A stretch of 11,178 nt of DNA from Lachnospiraceae bacterium (GCA_900770345.1 CAAGKF010000139.1:1-11178), one strand, 5' to 3'. Positions 1 to 6,631 are shown, counted from the first letter of the stretch. The notes: generated by a model not told the origin, from the sequence alone. Numbers and translations are program-made.

Positions 1-40
1 GCTCCGCTGTCCTGTGGATGATAAGTTCTTTCTGTTTCAT
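1..40 (-). CDS. 5' end of an unidentified minus-strand gene (partial)
   Basis: The first 13 codons of a gene reading leftward out of the window are visible, giving MKQKELIIHRTAE. The ATG (40-38) is preceded by a strong ribosome site, AAAGGAGG (55-48), seven bases away, and by a plausible promoter further upstream. The short basic start followed by an amphipathic stretch would fit the first helix of a TetR-type regulator, but thirteen residues cannot establish this. It is divergent from the radical SAM gene at 310, with about 270 bases between them, so it could be a regulator of that operon. That role is inference from position only. Confidence 0.6.
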   Translation of the reverse strand, partial: MKQKELIIHRTAE

Positions 41-82
41 ATTACATCCTCCTTTGTGTGATTCTGCTTGGTTTTGGATTTA

Positions 83-112
83 ATTATATGAGCTTTATAG
101 CGAATGACTCAA
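83..112 (-). promoter_or_regulatory. promoter for the left-edge gene
   Basis: On the minus strand, TTGAGT (112-107) and TATAAT (88-83) are separated by 18 bases. The -10 box is a perfect match to the housekeeping consensus. It would give a leader of about 35 bases ahead of the ATG at 40. Confidence 0.55.
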
Positions 113-245
113 TGGATAACCATCTGCCCGATGCCCATAATTTGCACAAATTGATGAAAATGTACTAATTTTGAGTAAATCCAACGGAGTGTCATAAATT
201 CAAACACGGTACTTTCTTTGACCATGGCATACCTCTGGTGACTTT

Positions 246-267
246 TCTATACTGATAATCAATAGAA
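246..267. promoter_or_regulatory. candidate TetR operator over the radical SAM promoter
   Basis: A 22-base segment reading TCTAT-N11-ATAGA plus a final A matches the segment at 3668-3689 at 19 of 22 positions. The outer five bases on each side form an inverted repeat, and a smaller palindrome (TGATAATCA) lies inside. The segment contains TATACT (248-253), a good -10 box, but no good -35 box is seen 17 bases upstream; TTGACC at 218-223 is too far away. Immediately downstream is another palindrome, AGAAGCTTCT (264-273). Shared placement over the tetR promoter suggests the TetR protein at 3711-4313 binds both sites. Confidence 0.55.
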
Positions 268-309
268 GCTTCTCTATCAAAAAGCAAAGAGTAGAAAGGG
301 ATGCAGAGT

Positions 310-1680
310 ATGGCTATCAAAGAAAGCATTCAGATTGCGGCGATCAAGCAGGCCTACGCATATCTGGACAAGGACCCGGACGCCAATCTCCCCAAGCTGA
401 TGGACCTGGCGGACAAGATGGACACCGCCAACGCCTACGCCGCGCAGCGAGATGCGATTCGGGCGGCGATCTCCGACCCCAGCAATAACTGGTACAAGTT
501 GGTGCGCAGCCTTTGGGACGATGTGGATGACAATGTCCGCAAGAAGCTGTTCGAGAATTTTGTCATCAACGCCAACTTCCTGTGGGCACCCCGCAGGGAA
601 GCCGCAATGCAGCAGTACAACTGCAATATTCCCTGGGCTATCCTGATGGACCCCACCAGCGCCTGCAACCTTCACTGCACCGGCTGCTGGGCGGCTGAAT
701 ACGGCAATAAGCTGAACATGGACCTGGAGACTCTGGACTCCATCATCTGGCAGGCCAAGGAGCTGGGCATCCATATGTTTATCTACTCCGGCGGCGAGCC
801 GCTGATGCGGAAGAAGGACATCATCGCCCTTTGCGAGCGGCATAATGACTGCGTGTTCCTCTCCTTTACCAACGGTACCCTCATCGACGAGGCCTTTGCC
901 GACGAGATGCTGCGGGTGGGCAACTTCGTGCCCGCCATCTCCGTGGAGGGCTTTGAGGCGGGCACCGATTTCCGCCGGGGACAGGGTACCTTTGCCCGTG
1001 TGAAGGCTGCTATGGAACTGCTGCACCGGAAGAAGCTGCCCTTCGGTCTCTCCTGTTGCTACACCTCCCAGAATGTGGACATGATCGGCAGCGAGGAATA
1101 CTTCGACTGGATGGTGGAGATGGGCGCCAAGTTCTGCTGGATCTTCACCTATATGCCTGTGGGCAACGGTGCTCCCACCGATTTGATGGCCACGGCGGAG
1201 CAGCGGGAGTTCATGTACCGTCAGGTGCGGGCCTTCCGGAAGACCAAGCCGTTGTTTACTATGGACTTCTGGAACGACGGTGAGTTTGTGGGCGGTTGTA
1301 TTGCTGCCGGGCGCAATTACTTACATATCAATGCCAACGGCGACATCGAGCCTTGCGCCTTCATCCACTATTCCGATTCCAACATCAAGGATAAAACGCT
1401 GATTGAGGCATTTCAGTCTCCGCTGTTTATGGCCTACCGGGCCGGGCAGCCTTTCAGCGACAATCTGCTGCGGCCCTGCCCACTGCTGGACAATCCCGGC
1501 GCCCTGGCAGCCATGGTGGAGAAGTCCGGCGCCCACTCCACGGATATGCAGTTCCCTGAAGATGTCCATGACCTGTCTGAGAAGTGCCGCGAGAAGGCTG
1601 AGAAGTGGAAGCCTGCTGCAGACCGCCTGTGGGCCTGCAGCCATGGATGTACCGGCTGCGCTGGTCACGAAGCGGAATAA
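310..1680 (+). CDS. radical SAM protein with cysteine-rich C-terminal (SPASM-like) region
   Basis: A 456-residue radical SAM enzyme. The start at 310 is preferred over the ATG at 301 because the ribosome site GAAAGGG (294-300) abuts 301 but lies nine bases before 310. Numbered from 310, the cluster-binding motif CNLHCTGC gives C119, C123 and C126 (CX3CX2C), and the SAM-binding GGEP starts at G161. About 110 residues precede the radical SAM core. The C-terminal part has seven further cysteines: C330, C349 (in GDIEPC), C390, C426, and C443/C447/C450 in CSHGCTGC. This suggests one or more auxiliary iron-sulfur clusters, as in SPASM-domain peptide- or protein-modifying enzymes. No precursor peptide is seen nearby. 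Downstream are two DegV genes and a TetR gene. The substrate is unknown. Family assignment is secure; the reaction is not. Confidence 0.9.
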   Translation: MAIKESIQIAAIKQAYAYLDKDPDANLPKLMDLADKMDTANAYAAQRDAIRAAISDPSNNWYKLVRSLWDDVDDNVRKKLFENFVINANFLWAPRREAAMQQYNCNIPWAILMDPTSACNLHCTGCWAAEYGNKLNMDLETLDSIIWQAKELGIHMFIYSGGEPLMRKKDIIALCERHNDCVFLSFTNGTLIDEAFADEMLRVGNFVPAISVEGFEAGTDFRRGQGTFARVKAAMELLHRKKLPFGLSCCYTSQNVDMIGSEEYFDWMVEMGAKFCWIFTYMPVGNGAPTDLMATAEQREFMYRQVRAFRKTKPLFTMDFWNDGEFVGGCIAAGRNYLHINANGDIEPCAFIHYSDSNIKDKTLIEAFQSPLFMAYRAGQPFSDNLLRPCPLLDNPGALAAMVEKSGAHSTDMQFPEDVHDLSEKCREKAEKWKPAADRLWACSHGCTGCAGHEAE

Positions 1681-1735
1681 CGGATTGCTGTCATGTGAGG
1701 TGAAGTTCGTCCGATTGGGCCGTTACAATCATCAA

Positions 1736-1762
1736 GCCGCCGCAGAACCCCTCTGCGGCGGC
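1736..1762 (+). promoter_or_regulatory. 11-bp perfect hairpin between radical SAM and DegV genes
   Basis: GCCGCCGCAGA (1736-1746) pairs perfectly with TCTGCGGCGGC (1752-1762) around the five-base loop ACCCC. No T-run follows on either strand, so it is not a standard intrinsic terminator. It lies 34 bases before the DegV start within a 116-base gap. A role in mRNA stabilisation, processing or partial attenuation that sets the ratio of upstream to downstream products is inference. Confidence 0.55.
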
Positions 1763-1796
1763 CTGGATTAACGTCCTGCGTGTAAAGGAGCATTTC

Positions 1797-2684
1797 ATGC
1801 ACAACTATGTTTTGAGCTGTGGTTCCACCGCAGACCTGACACCTCGGCATTTCGCGGAGCGTGATATTTCCTATATCTGCTACCCCTTTGAGTTGTACGG
1901 GAAGCCGTACAGGGATGATTTGGGCCAGACCATCCCATATGAACAGTTTTATATGGCGATGGCTTCTGGAATGGAGGCCAAGACATCTCAAATCAATTCA
2001 TATGAGTTTGAGGAATACTTTGAACCGTTTTTGAAAGACGGAAAAGATGTTCTGCATCTCTGCCTGTCCTCCGGCATCACCGGCGTCATCAACTCTGCAT
2101 ACATGGCAAAAGAAAATCTGGAGGAAAGGTATCCGGGGCGAAAAATCTATCTGGTGGACTCCCTGGCGGCGTCCTCCGGCTGCGGGCTGCTGATGGACAA
2201 GCTGGCGGACCTGCGGGACAGCGGGATGGAAATTGAGGCGCTCTATGAATGGACGGAACAGAACAAACTGCGTGTACACCACTGGTTCTTTTCTACCGAT
2301 CTGTCCTTCTATATCAAAGGCGGCCGCATCTCCAAGACCGCCGGGACAGTCGGCAGTATGCTTGGCATTTGCCCTCTTTTGAATGTGAGCGTGGACGGAA
2401 AACTGATTCCGAGGGAAAAGATCCGCTCCAAGAAGCGTGTGATCCAGGCTATCGTGGACAAGATGGAGTTGTATGCGGATGACGGCCTGGATTACAGCGG
2501 AAAATGCTATATGTCCCATTCCGGCTGCTATGCGGATGCCCGCAAAGTGGCCGATCTGGTGGAGGCACGTTTTCCAAAGCTGAATGGGCGTGTGGAGATC
2601 AACAGTATCGGCACGACCATCGGCAGCCATACCGGCCCGGGTTCTGTTGCCCTGTTTTTCTGGGGAACGGCCAGAACAGACTGA
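1797..2684 (+). CDS. DegV family protein (FakB-like fatty-acid-binding), first copy
   Basis: A 295-residue DegV-fold protein, near the usual length of 280-300. DegV/FakB proteins bind a fatty acid and, in the Fak system, present it to the kinase FakA to make acyl phosphate. Family landmarks are all present: GSTADL near the N-terminus (9-14), TSQ (63-65), SSGITG (91-96), KGGRIS with R177, and GSHTGPG with H278. Thr, Ser and His at these places hold the fatty-acid carboxylate in FakB structures. The ribosome site AAAGGAG (1784-1790) lies six bases before the ATG. It is followed 16 bases later by a second DegV gene, so the two are co-transcribed. No FakA gene is in the window; the partner kinase may be elsewhere. 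The ligand is inferred from the family. Confidence 0.9.
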   Translation: MHNYVLSCGSTADLTPRHFAERDISYICYPFELYGKPYRDDLGQTIPYEQFYMAMASGMEAKTSQINSYEFEEYFEPFLKDGKDVLHLCLSSGITGVINSAYMAKENLEERYPGRKIYLVDSLAASSGCGLLMDKLADLRDSGMEIEALYEWTEQNKLRVHHWFFSTDLSFYIKGGRISKTAGTVGSMLGICPLLNVSVDGKLIPREKIRSKKRVIQAIVDKMELYADDGLDYSGKCYMSHSGCYADARKVADLVEARFPKLNGRVEINSIGTTIGSHTGPGSVALFFWGTARTD

Positions 2685-2700
2685 CACTTGAGAGGTGCGT

Positions 2701-3588
2701 ATGAACGTTGCGGTCATGACTGATACCAACAGCGGTATCTCCGTGGAGGAAGGGAAAAAACTGGGCGTCTATGTGATGCCGATGCCTGTTTTAATTGATG
2801 GAAGCACCTATTACGAAGGGGTCAACCTGTCCCATGAGGAATTCTACCGCTTCATTCTGGAGGGGAGAGCTGTCTCCACCTCCCAGCCCTCTCCCGGCAA
2901 TGTAATGGAGATGTGGGATAAGATTTTGGAGCAGTATGATGAGCTTGTCTATATCCCTATGTCCAGCGGATTGAGCGCATCCTGCCAGACGGCGCTTTCT
3001 CTGTCAGCGGAGTATAACGGAAGAGTCCAAGTCGTGGATCACCATTCTGTCTCTGTCCCGCAGAGGTATGCCGTTCTGGATGCACTGGAGCTGGCAGAAA
3101 GCGGATGGACCGCCGGAAAGATCAAAGCTGCGCTGGAAAAGACGGCGCCGGACACCATCATTTACATCGGTGTGGATACCCTGGAATTTCTCAAAAAAGG
3201 TGGCCGCATCACCCCTGCCGTTGCGAAAATGGGAACACTGCTCCACATCAAACCGCTGCTGCAGATCCGGGGAGAGCTTTTGGAGGCCTGCGCGAAGGTA
3301 CGGGGAACAAAGGGCTGCAAACGCCGGGTGATCGAGGAACTCAAGGTATGGGTGGAGGAGTATGAAAAGAGCGGCGAGCCGTTTGTCATCGGTGCGGCCG
3401 GCACCTTCATCAGCAAGGATGAGGAGGAAGAGTGGATCAACATGGCCCACGGTGCGTTTCCCGGCAGAGACATCCGCTATGATCCGCTGGCATTCAGCAT
3501 TGGGAGCCATGTGGGGCCGGGGGCCTTTGGCATGGCTGTCAGCAAACGAGTCCCCGCATGGGAGAAGGCCGTCCGCATCGACGGTTGA
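2701..3588 (+). CDS. DegV family protein (FakB-like fatty-acid-binding), second copy
   Basis: A 295-residue paralogue of the preceding gene, clearly diverged from it. The ATG at 2701 is chosen over an in-frame GTG at 2695 because GAGAGG (2690-2695) sits five bases before 2701 and would overlap the GTG. Landmarks are TDTNSG near the N-terminus, TSQPSPG (60-66), SSGLS starting at S88, GGRIT with R169, and GSHVGPG with H270. All are expected for a functional fatty-acid-binding DegV. Tandem FakB-type proteins with different sequences usually differ in preferred acyl chain, so this pair may sort two kinds of fatty acid. That specificity is inference. Confidence 0.9.
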   Translation: MNVAVMTDTNSGISVEEGKKLGVYVMPMPVLIDGSTYYEGVNLSHEEFYRFILEGRAVSTSQPSPGNVMEMWDKILEQYDELVYIPMSSGLSASCQTALSLSAEYNGRVQVVDHHSVSVPQRYAVLDALELAESGWTAGKIKAALEKTAPDTIIYIGVDTLEFLKKGGRITPAVAKMGTLLHIKPLLQIRGELLEACAKVRGTKGCKRRVIEELKVWVEEYEKSGEPFVIGAAGTFISKDEEEEWINMAHGAFPGRDIRYDPLAFSIGSHVGPGAFGMAVSKRVPAWEKAVRIDG

Positions 3589-3646
3589 TACAGGTGCCGG
3601 AATGTGTGCATATGGAAGCTGACACAGCCCTCTTTGGCGGCAAAAC

Positions 3647-3675
3647 TTGTCATTTTGGCCGGATTCCTCTATACT
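3647..3675 (+). promoter_or_regulatory. promoter of the tetR gene
   Basis: TTGTCA (3647-3652) and TATACT (3670-3675) are separated by exactly 17 bases, a good sigma-A type promoter. The -10 box lies inside the repeated 22-base motif, the geometry expected for an autorepressed regulator. Confidence 0.65.
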
Positions 3676-3689
3676 GACAGTAAATAGAA
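3668..3689. promoter_or_regulatory. candidate TetR operator over the tetR promoter
   Basis: This is the second copy of the TCTAT-N11-ATAGA motif, matching the copy at 246-267 at 19 of 22 bases. It covers the -10 box of the tetR promoter and ends 21 bases before the start codon. An inner palindrome ACTGACAGT is present. Two such copies upstream of two transcription units in one cluster support a common regulator, most simply the adjacent TetR protein. Confidence 0.6.
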
Positions 3690-3710
3690 ACGTAGAGAAA
3701 GGCGAGAAAT

Positions 3711-4313
3711 ATGGCACGTTTCACCGAAAAATCAATCATGGAGGCCTTTGTCCGGCTATTGGACCAGGTGCCGCTTGACAAGATTACCGTCCGGGACATT
3801 ATTACGGAATGCGGGGTCAGCCGCAACACATTTTATTACCACTACGGCGATGTGTACGCTTTGCTGGAAGCATTTCTCAAGCAGGAAATGCAGAAACTCC
3901 AGGCAAAGCACCGTGCCGAGGATACCTGGTACGATGATCTGCGGGTGATCTTTACCCATATCTCCCAAAACCGCAAGCGGGTCTACCACATTTACCACTC
4001 CATCAACCACAGTATCCTTGCGCAATATCTGTTCCAGGCCACGGAAGGACTGTTTCTGGAATATGTCCGTGAGGCGGCGGAAGGGCTGGATGCCGCGGAA
4101 GAAGACCTGCGGTTTCTTTGCTTTTCCTATCAATCCATGTTTATGGGAATGCTGCTGGATTGGCTCCGTCGGGGAATGAAGGGGGAGCCTGTGGACCTTT
4201 TGGAGCGCGCGCATCGGCTGATGCTGGGTAATACCCGCAGAATGCTGGAAGCCAACGCTGGAGATAAAACACTACGAAGATTTGTTGGCCAAGCCGAAGC
4301 GGCAGATAACTGA
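3711..4313 (+). CDS. TetR/AcrR family transcriptional regulator
   Basis: A 200-residue regulator with a classic N-terminal TetR helix-turn-helix. Residues about 8-60 include LDKITVRDIITECGVSRNTFYYHYGDVYALLEAF, written here only as landmarks: ITVRDI, GVSRNTFYYHYGD and LLEAF. The remainder is a helical ligand-binding and dimerisation domain with no assignable ligand. It has its own promoter 35 bases upstream, overlapped by a repeated motif also found before the radical SAM gene, so autoregulation and control of the upstream operon are likely. The patatin gene follows after 42 bases and is probably co-transcribed. TetR proteins near lipid genes often sense acyl compounds; that is a suggestion here, not shown by sequence. 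Confidence 0.9.
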   Translation: MARFTEKSIMEAFVRLLDQVPLDKITVRDIITECGVSRNTFYYHYGDVYALLEAFLKQEMQKLQAKHRAEDTWYDDLRVIFTHISQNRKRVYHIYHSINHSILAQYLFQATEGLFLEYVREAAEGLDAAEEDLRFLCFSYQSMFMGMLLDWLRRGMKGEPVDLLERAHRLMLGNTRRMLEANAGDKTLRRFVGQAEAADN

Positions 4314-4355
4314 ATACTGGCCATCGAAAGACTCATCATCGCATGGGGGAACAAA

Positions 4356-5204
4356 ATGAAAATCGGAGTTGTGGATGTAGGCGGCGGTCTGCGTGGCGTA
4401 TATGCGGCGGGGATTTTTGACTATTGTCTGGATAATCATGTCCAGTTTGATCTCTGCATCGGTGTTTCGGCCGGCAGCGCCAATATTTCCGCCTATATCG
4501 GCGGGCAGAACAAGCGGAATTATCCGTTTTATACCGAGTATCCCTTCCGGAAGGAGTACATGGGCCTGCGCAATTTCATTTTCAGGCGTTCCTACCTTGA
4601 CCTGGATTATGTGTATGGAACTTTGAGCAATTCTGACGGTGAAAATCCGCTGGACTATCAGGCGATTATCAATAGCCCTATTGATCTGCGTATTGTGGCC
4701 TCCAACGCACAGACGGGAGAAGTCCGGTATTTTGACAAGAGCGACATGAAGCAGGACGATTACAGCATTCTGAAGGCGTCCTCGGCTATCCCGTTCGTAT
4801 GTCATCCTTATGAGGTAGATGGCATTCCCTATTACGACGGAGCGCTGGGAGATCCGGTGCCGGTGGAGAAGGCATTCCAAATGGGCTGCGATAAAGTGGT
4901 GGTCATCCTGAGCAAGCCGAAAGATCTGCTACGGGGCCCCGGAAAAGACCTGTGGTTCGCGGACAGAATTCAGAAAAAGTACCCTTTGGCTGCTGAAAAT
5001 CTTCGGCGGAGAGCCGAACGGTATAACCAGGGCGTCGCGGCGGCGAAAAACTATGAGGTCCAGGGGCGTGCCCTGATCGTTGCGCCGGATGATACGTGTG
5101 GCCTGAAGACCTTGTCCAAAGATAAGGACGCTCTGAAACGATTTTATGAGAAAGGGTATCAGGACGCACAGACGATACCGGCATTTATAGGACCTTTGAC
5201 GTAG
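4356..5204 (+). CDS. patatin-like phospholipase / acyl hydrolase
   Basis: A 282-residue protein of the bacterial patatin family, which uses a Ser-Asp dyad to release fatty acids from phospholipids or other acyl esters. The glycine-rich oxyanion segment DVGGGLRG (7-14), the nucleophile elbow GVSAG with Ser38, and the DGA motif with Asp161 are all intact, so it should be active. There is no signal peptide, so it is presumably cytosolic or peripheral to the inner membrane face. The ribosome site GGGGGA (4345-4350) is five bases before the ATG. It follows tetR closely. Together with two fatty-acid-binding DegV proteins it points to membrane lipid turnover or fatty-acid salvage. The exact lipid substrate is unknown. 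Confidence 0.88.
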   Translation: MKIGVVDVGGGLRGVYAAGIFDYCLDNHVQFDLCIGVSAGSANISAYIGGQNKRNYPFYTEYPFRKEYMGLRNFIFRRSYLDLDYVYGTLSNSDGENPLDYQAIINSPIDLRIVASNAQTGEVRYFDKSDMKQDDYSILKASSAIPFVCHPYEVDGIPYYDGALGDPVPVEKAFQMGCDKVVVILSKPKDLLRGPGKDLWFADRIQKKYPLAAENLRRRAERYNQGVAAAKNYEVQGRALIVAPDDTCGLKTLSKDKDALKRFYEKGYQDAQTIPAFIGPLT

Positions 5205-5234
5205 CCTCTATCGTAATAATGCGTTTTTAAATGA

Positions 5235-5266
5235 GGCTCCACCTTCATTGGTCGGAGCCCCGTTTA
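5235..5266 (+). terminator. probable weak terminator after the patatin gene
   Basis: GGCTCC (5235-5240) pairs with GGAGCC (5254-5259), extended inward by ACC with GGT around a six-base loop with one bulge. The tail CGTTTAATAA is only a poor T-run. It lies 30 bases after the patatin stop codon, and the base composition turns AT-rich beyond it. Confidence 0.5.
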
Positions 5267-5311
5267 ATAAATACATAATAATAGTCATTCAATTCAGTTG
5301 AGGTATCGGAA

Positions 5312-5983
5312 ATGAATCATACAGAAGCAATGAAAGCCCGTCATAGCGTCCGGCAGTATAAGGATAGACCGCTGGGGGCAGGCGTCACTTTTGCGTTGAA
5401 AGAAGAAATCGACGCCTGCAACCGGGAAAGCGGACTGCATATCCAGCTCGTAACAAATGAGCCAAACGCCTTTGACGGCTTTATGGCGCACTACGGAAAA
5501 TTCAGCGGCGTAACGAACTATATCGCAATGATTGGAAAGAAAGGGCCTGCACTTGATGAGACTTGCGGCTATTATGGTGAAAGACTAGTCCTTTATGCGC
5601 AGCAACTGGGATTGAATACCTGTTGGGTTGCCATGACTTATAGCAAAATTCCAAATGCGTTTATACTTGATAAAGGCGAAAAACTAACTGTAGTAATTGC
5701 TCTTGGTTACGGAAAAACACAAGGTGTTGAACATAAATCAAAGGCACCGGAAAAAGTCAGCAATCTCAGCAGCGATTCGCCAGAATGGTTCAGAAACGGC
5801 ATTCTGATGGCTCTGCTGGCACCCACAGCTATGAACCAGCAAAAATTCTTCCTAACTTATGAAAATGATTGTGTAATAGCAAAGTCAGGAATCGGATTTT
5901 TCTCTAAAATCGACTTGGGCATTGTAAAATACCATTTTGAGCTTGGGGCAGGAAAAGAGAATTTTATTTGGAGACAAGAATAA
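5312..5983 (+). CDS. nitroreductase family protein (TM1586-like)
   Basis: A 223-residue FMN-binding nitroreductase-fold protein. The N-terminal RHSVRQYKDRPL (10-21) is the family signature that contacts the flavin phosphate. The middle part, GYYGERLVLYAQQLGLNTCWV, is cited by its landmarks GYYGE and LGLNTCWV and matches the conserved helix and strand. Near residues 170-177 the APTAMNQQ motif is typical of the two-half, TM1586-like subgroup. Such proteins reduce quinones, nitro compounds or flavins with NAD(P)H; the substrate here is unknown. The ribosome site is a modest GAGG (5300-5303), eight bases before the ATG. Codon use shifts to AT-rich from about the middle of the gene, unlike the genes to its left. 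The winged-helix frame follows almost directly. Confidence 0.85.
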   Translation: MNHTEAMKARHSVRQYKDRPLGAGVTFALKEEIDACNRESGLHIQLVTNEPNAFDGFMAHYGKFSGVTNYIAMIGKKGPALDETCGYYGERLVLYAQQLGLNTCWVAMTYSKIPNAFILDKGEKLTVVIALGYGKTQGVEHKSKAPEKVSNLSSDSPEWFRNGILMALLAPTAMNQQKFFLTYENDCVIAKSGIGFFSKIDLGIVKYHFELGAGKENFIWRQE

Positions 5984-5989
5984 ATAGTT

Positions 5990-6448
5990 TTGATAATCTA
6001 TGGCATACATGAGAGGGGTGATCACACGGATGAGATTATTGTAATTCGGGCTTCCGATCCAGATGGAAAAATATATAAAAGCATTATTGAAACACTCGCG
6101 AACGTCAATAAAGAAGAAATTGATATTCCCAGCAGCAAATCTACGGAGCTTTCATTTCCGGGATTGGAAATTAGAATGAGTTCTGGAATTGTGCTACGTG
6201 ATAATCAGCCGGTTAAGCTAACCTACGGCGAATATTCTATACTCTGTTATCTAGCACAGCGCCCAAACTATATCTTTTCGAAAGATCAGCTATATACAGC
6301 TGTCTACGGTGAAAACCATTATCACAGCAATACAATACAAAACACAATATGTAGATTAAGGAATAAAATCGAGCCAGACCCACATCACCCTACCTACATA
6401 AAAACCGTTGTTGGGCTTGGATACAAATTTGAAGTGCACGACAAGTAG
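5990..6448 (+). CDS. stand-alone OmpR/PhoB-type winged-helix DNA-binding protein
   Basis: The C-terminal part (about residues 60-150) is a clear OmpR/PhoB effector domain. Landmarks are VKLTYGEYSILCYLAQRP, IFSKDQLYTAVYG, the recognition helix NTIQNTICRLRNKIE, and the terminal wing YIKTVVGLGYKF. There is no receiver domain with a phosphorylatable Asp; the first 55 residues are unrelated, so this is not a normal response regulator. The frame opens with TTG at 5990, only two codons after the nitroreductase stop and in the same frame, with GGAG 16 bases away. A better ribosome site (GAGAGGGG, 6011-6018) precedes an ATG at 6030 that is out of frame, so the gene may be frameshifted or decayed at its start. 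It ends just before a tRNA remnant. Confidence 0.6.
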   Translation: MIIYGIHERGDHTDEIIVIRASDPDGKIYKSIIETLANVNKEEIDIPSSKSTELSFPGLEIRMSSGIVLRDNQPVKLTYGEYSILCYLAQRPNYIFSKDQLYTAVYGENHYHSNTIQNTICRLRNKIEPDPHHPTYIKTVVGLGYKFEVHDK

Positions 6449-6470
6449 AAATGCAAACTATGACATCATA

Positions 6471-6515
6471 TTGGTAAGGATGAGGTCGACGGTTCGAATC
6501 CACCCAGCAGCTCCA
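6471..6515 (+). tRNA. 3' fragment of a tRNA-Thr(GGT)-like gene (integration scar)
   Basis: Forty-five bases correspond to a tRNA from the anticodon loop to the encoded CCA: loop TTGGTAA (anticodon GGT), 3' anticodon stem GGATG, variable region AGGTC, T-arm with loop TTCGAAT, acceptor strand CAGCAGC, discriminator T and CCA. Upstream sequence cannot form the D-arm or a 5' acceptor strand GCTGCTG, and the 5' anticodon stem is broken. The T-stem has two mismatches (GACGG against CCACC), so even the retained part has decayed. Loss of everything 5' of the anticodon loop, with a terminator right after CCA, is what remains at the distal end of an element that inserted in a tRNA-Thr gene. The Thr assignment relies on GGT and the acceptor sequence. 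Confidence 0.7.
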
Positions 6516-6518
6516 GAT

Positions 6519-6551
6519 AACAGCTTGTTTCTTCGGAAATAGGCTGTTTTT
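6519..6551 (+). terminator. intrinsic terminator behind the tRNA fragment
   Basis: A 13-bp stem (6519-6531 with 6536-6548, including two G-T pairs) closes on a TTCG tetraloop and is followed by a five-T run and a second T-run a few bases later. It begins four bases after the CCA, the normal place for the terminator of a tRNA gene, so it probably belonged to the original tRNA locus. Confidence 0.85.
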
Positions 6552-6631
6552 CTCTGCTTTTTGCAATTATTGATGGCAATTAAAAATTGCGGATTATTTT
6601 TGACCACAGCGCTGCCCACAGACAGAAAAAA

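Noticed and set aside
277..1026. Long open frame on the minus strand, 249 codons
   Set aside because: It lies entirely opposite the radical SAM gene, whose motifs are certain. The frame is open because of that gene's GC-rich codon pattern and has no domain or ribosome site support.
310..1796. A ribosomally made peptide (RiPP) precursor next to the radical SAM enzyme
   Set aside because: No short frame with a ribosome site and a Cys/Ser/Thr-rich core was found in 41-300 or 1681-1796, so a sactipeptide-type pathway is not supported within the window.
1998..2729. Minus-strand frame of 243 codons across the first DegV gene
   Set aside because: It is a shadow of the DegV coding strand; no recognisable protein features.
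3004..3717. Minus-strand frame of 237 codons across the second DegV gene
   Set aside because: Antisense to a clear DegV gene and crossing the tetR promoter; no family resemblance.
4272..4880. Minus-strand frame of 202 codons under the patatin gene
   Set aside because: Antisense to the catalytic core of a well-supported patatin; composition fits a shadow.
6440..6515. A complete functional tRNA gene
   Set aside because: The D-arm and 5' acceptor strand are absent and the T-stem has two mismatches, so only a 3' fragment is supported.
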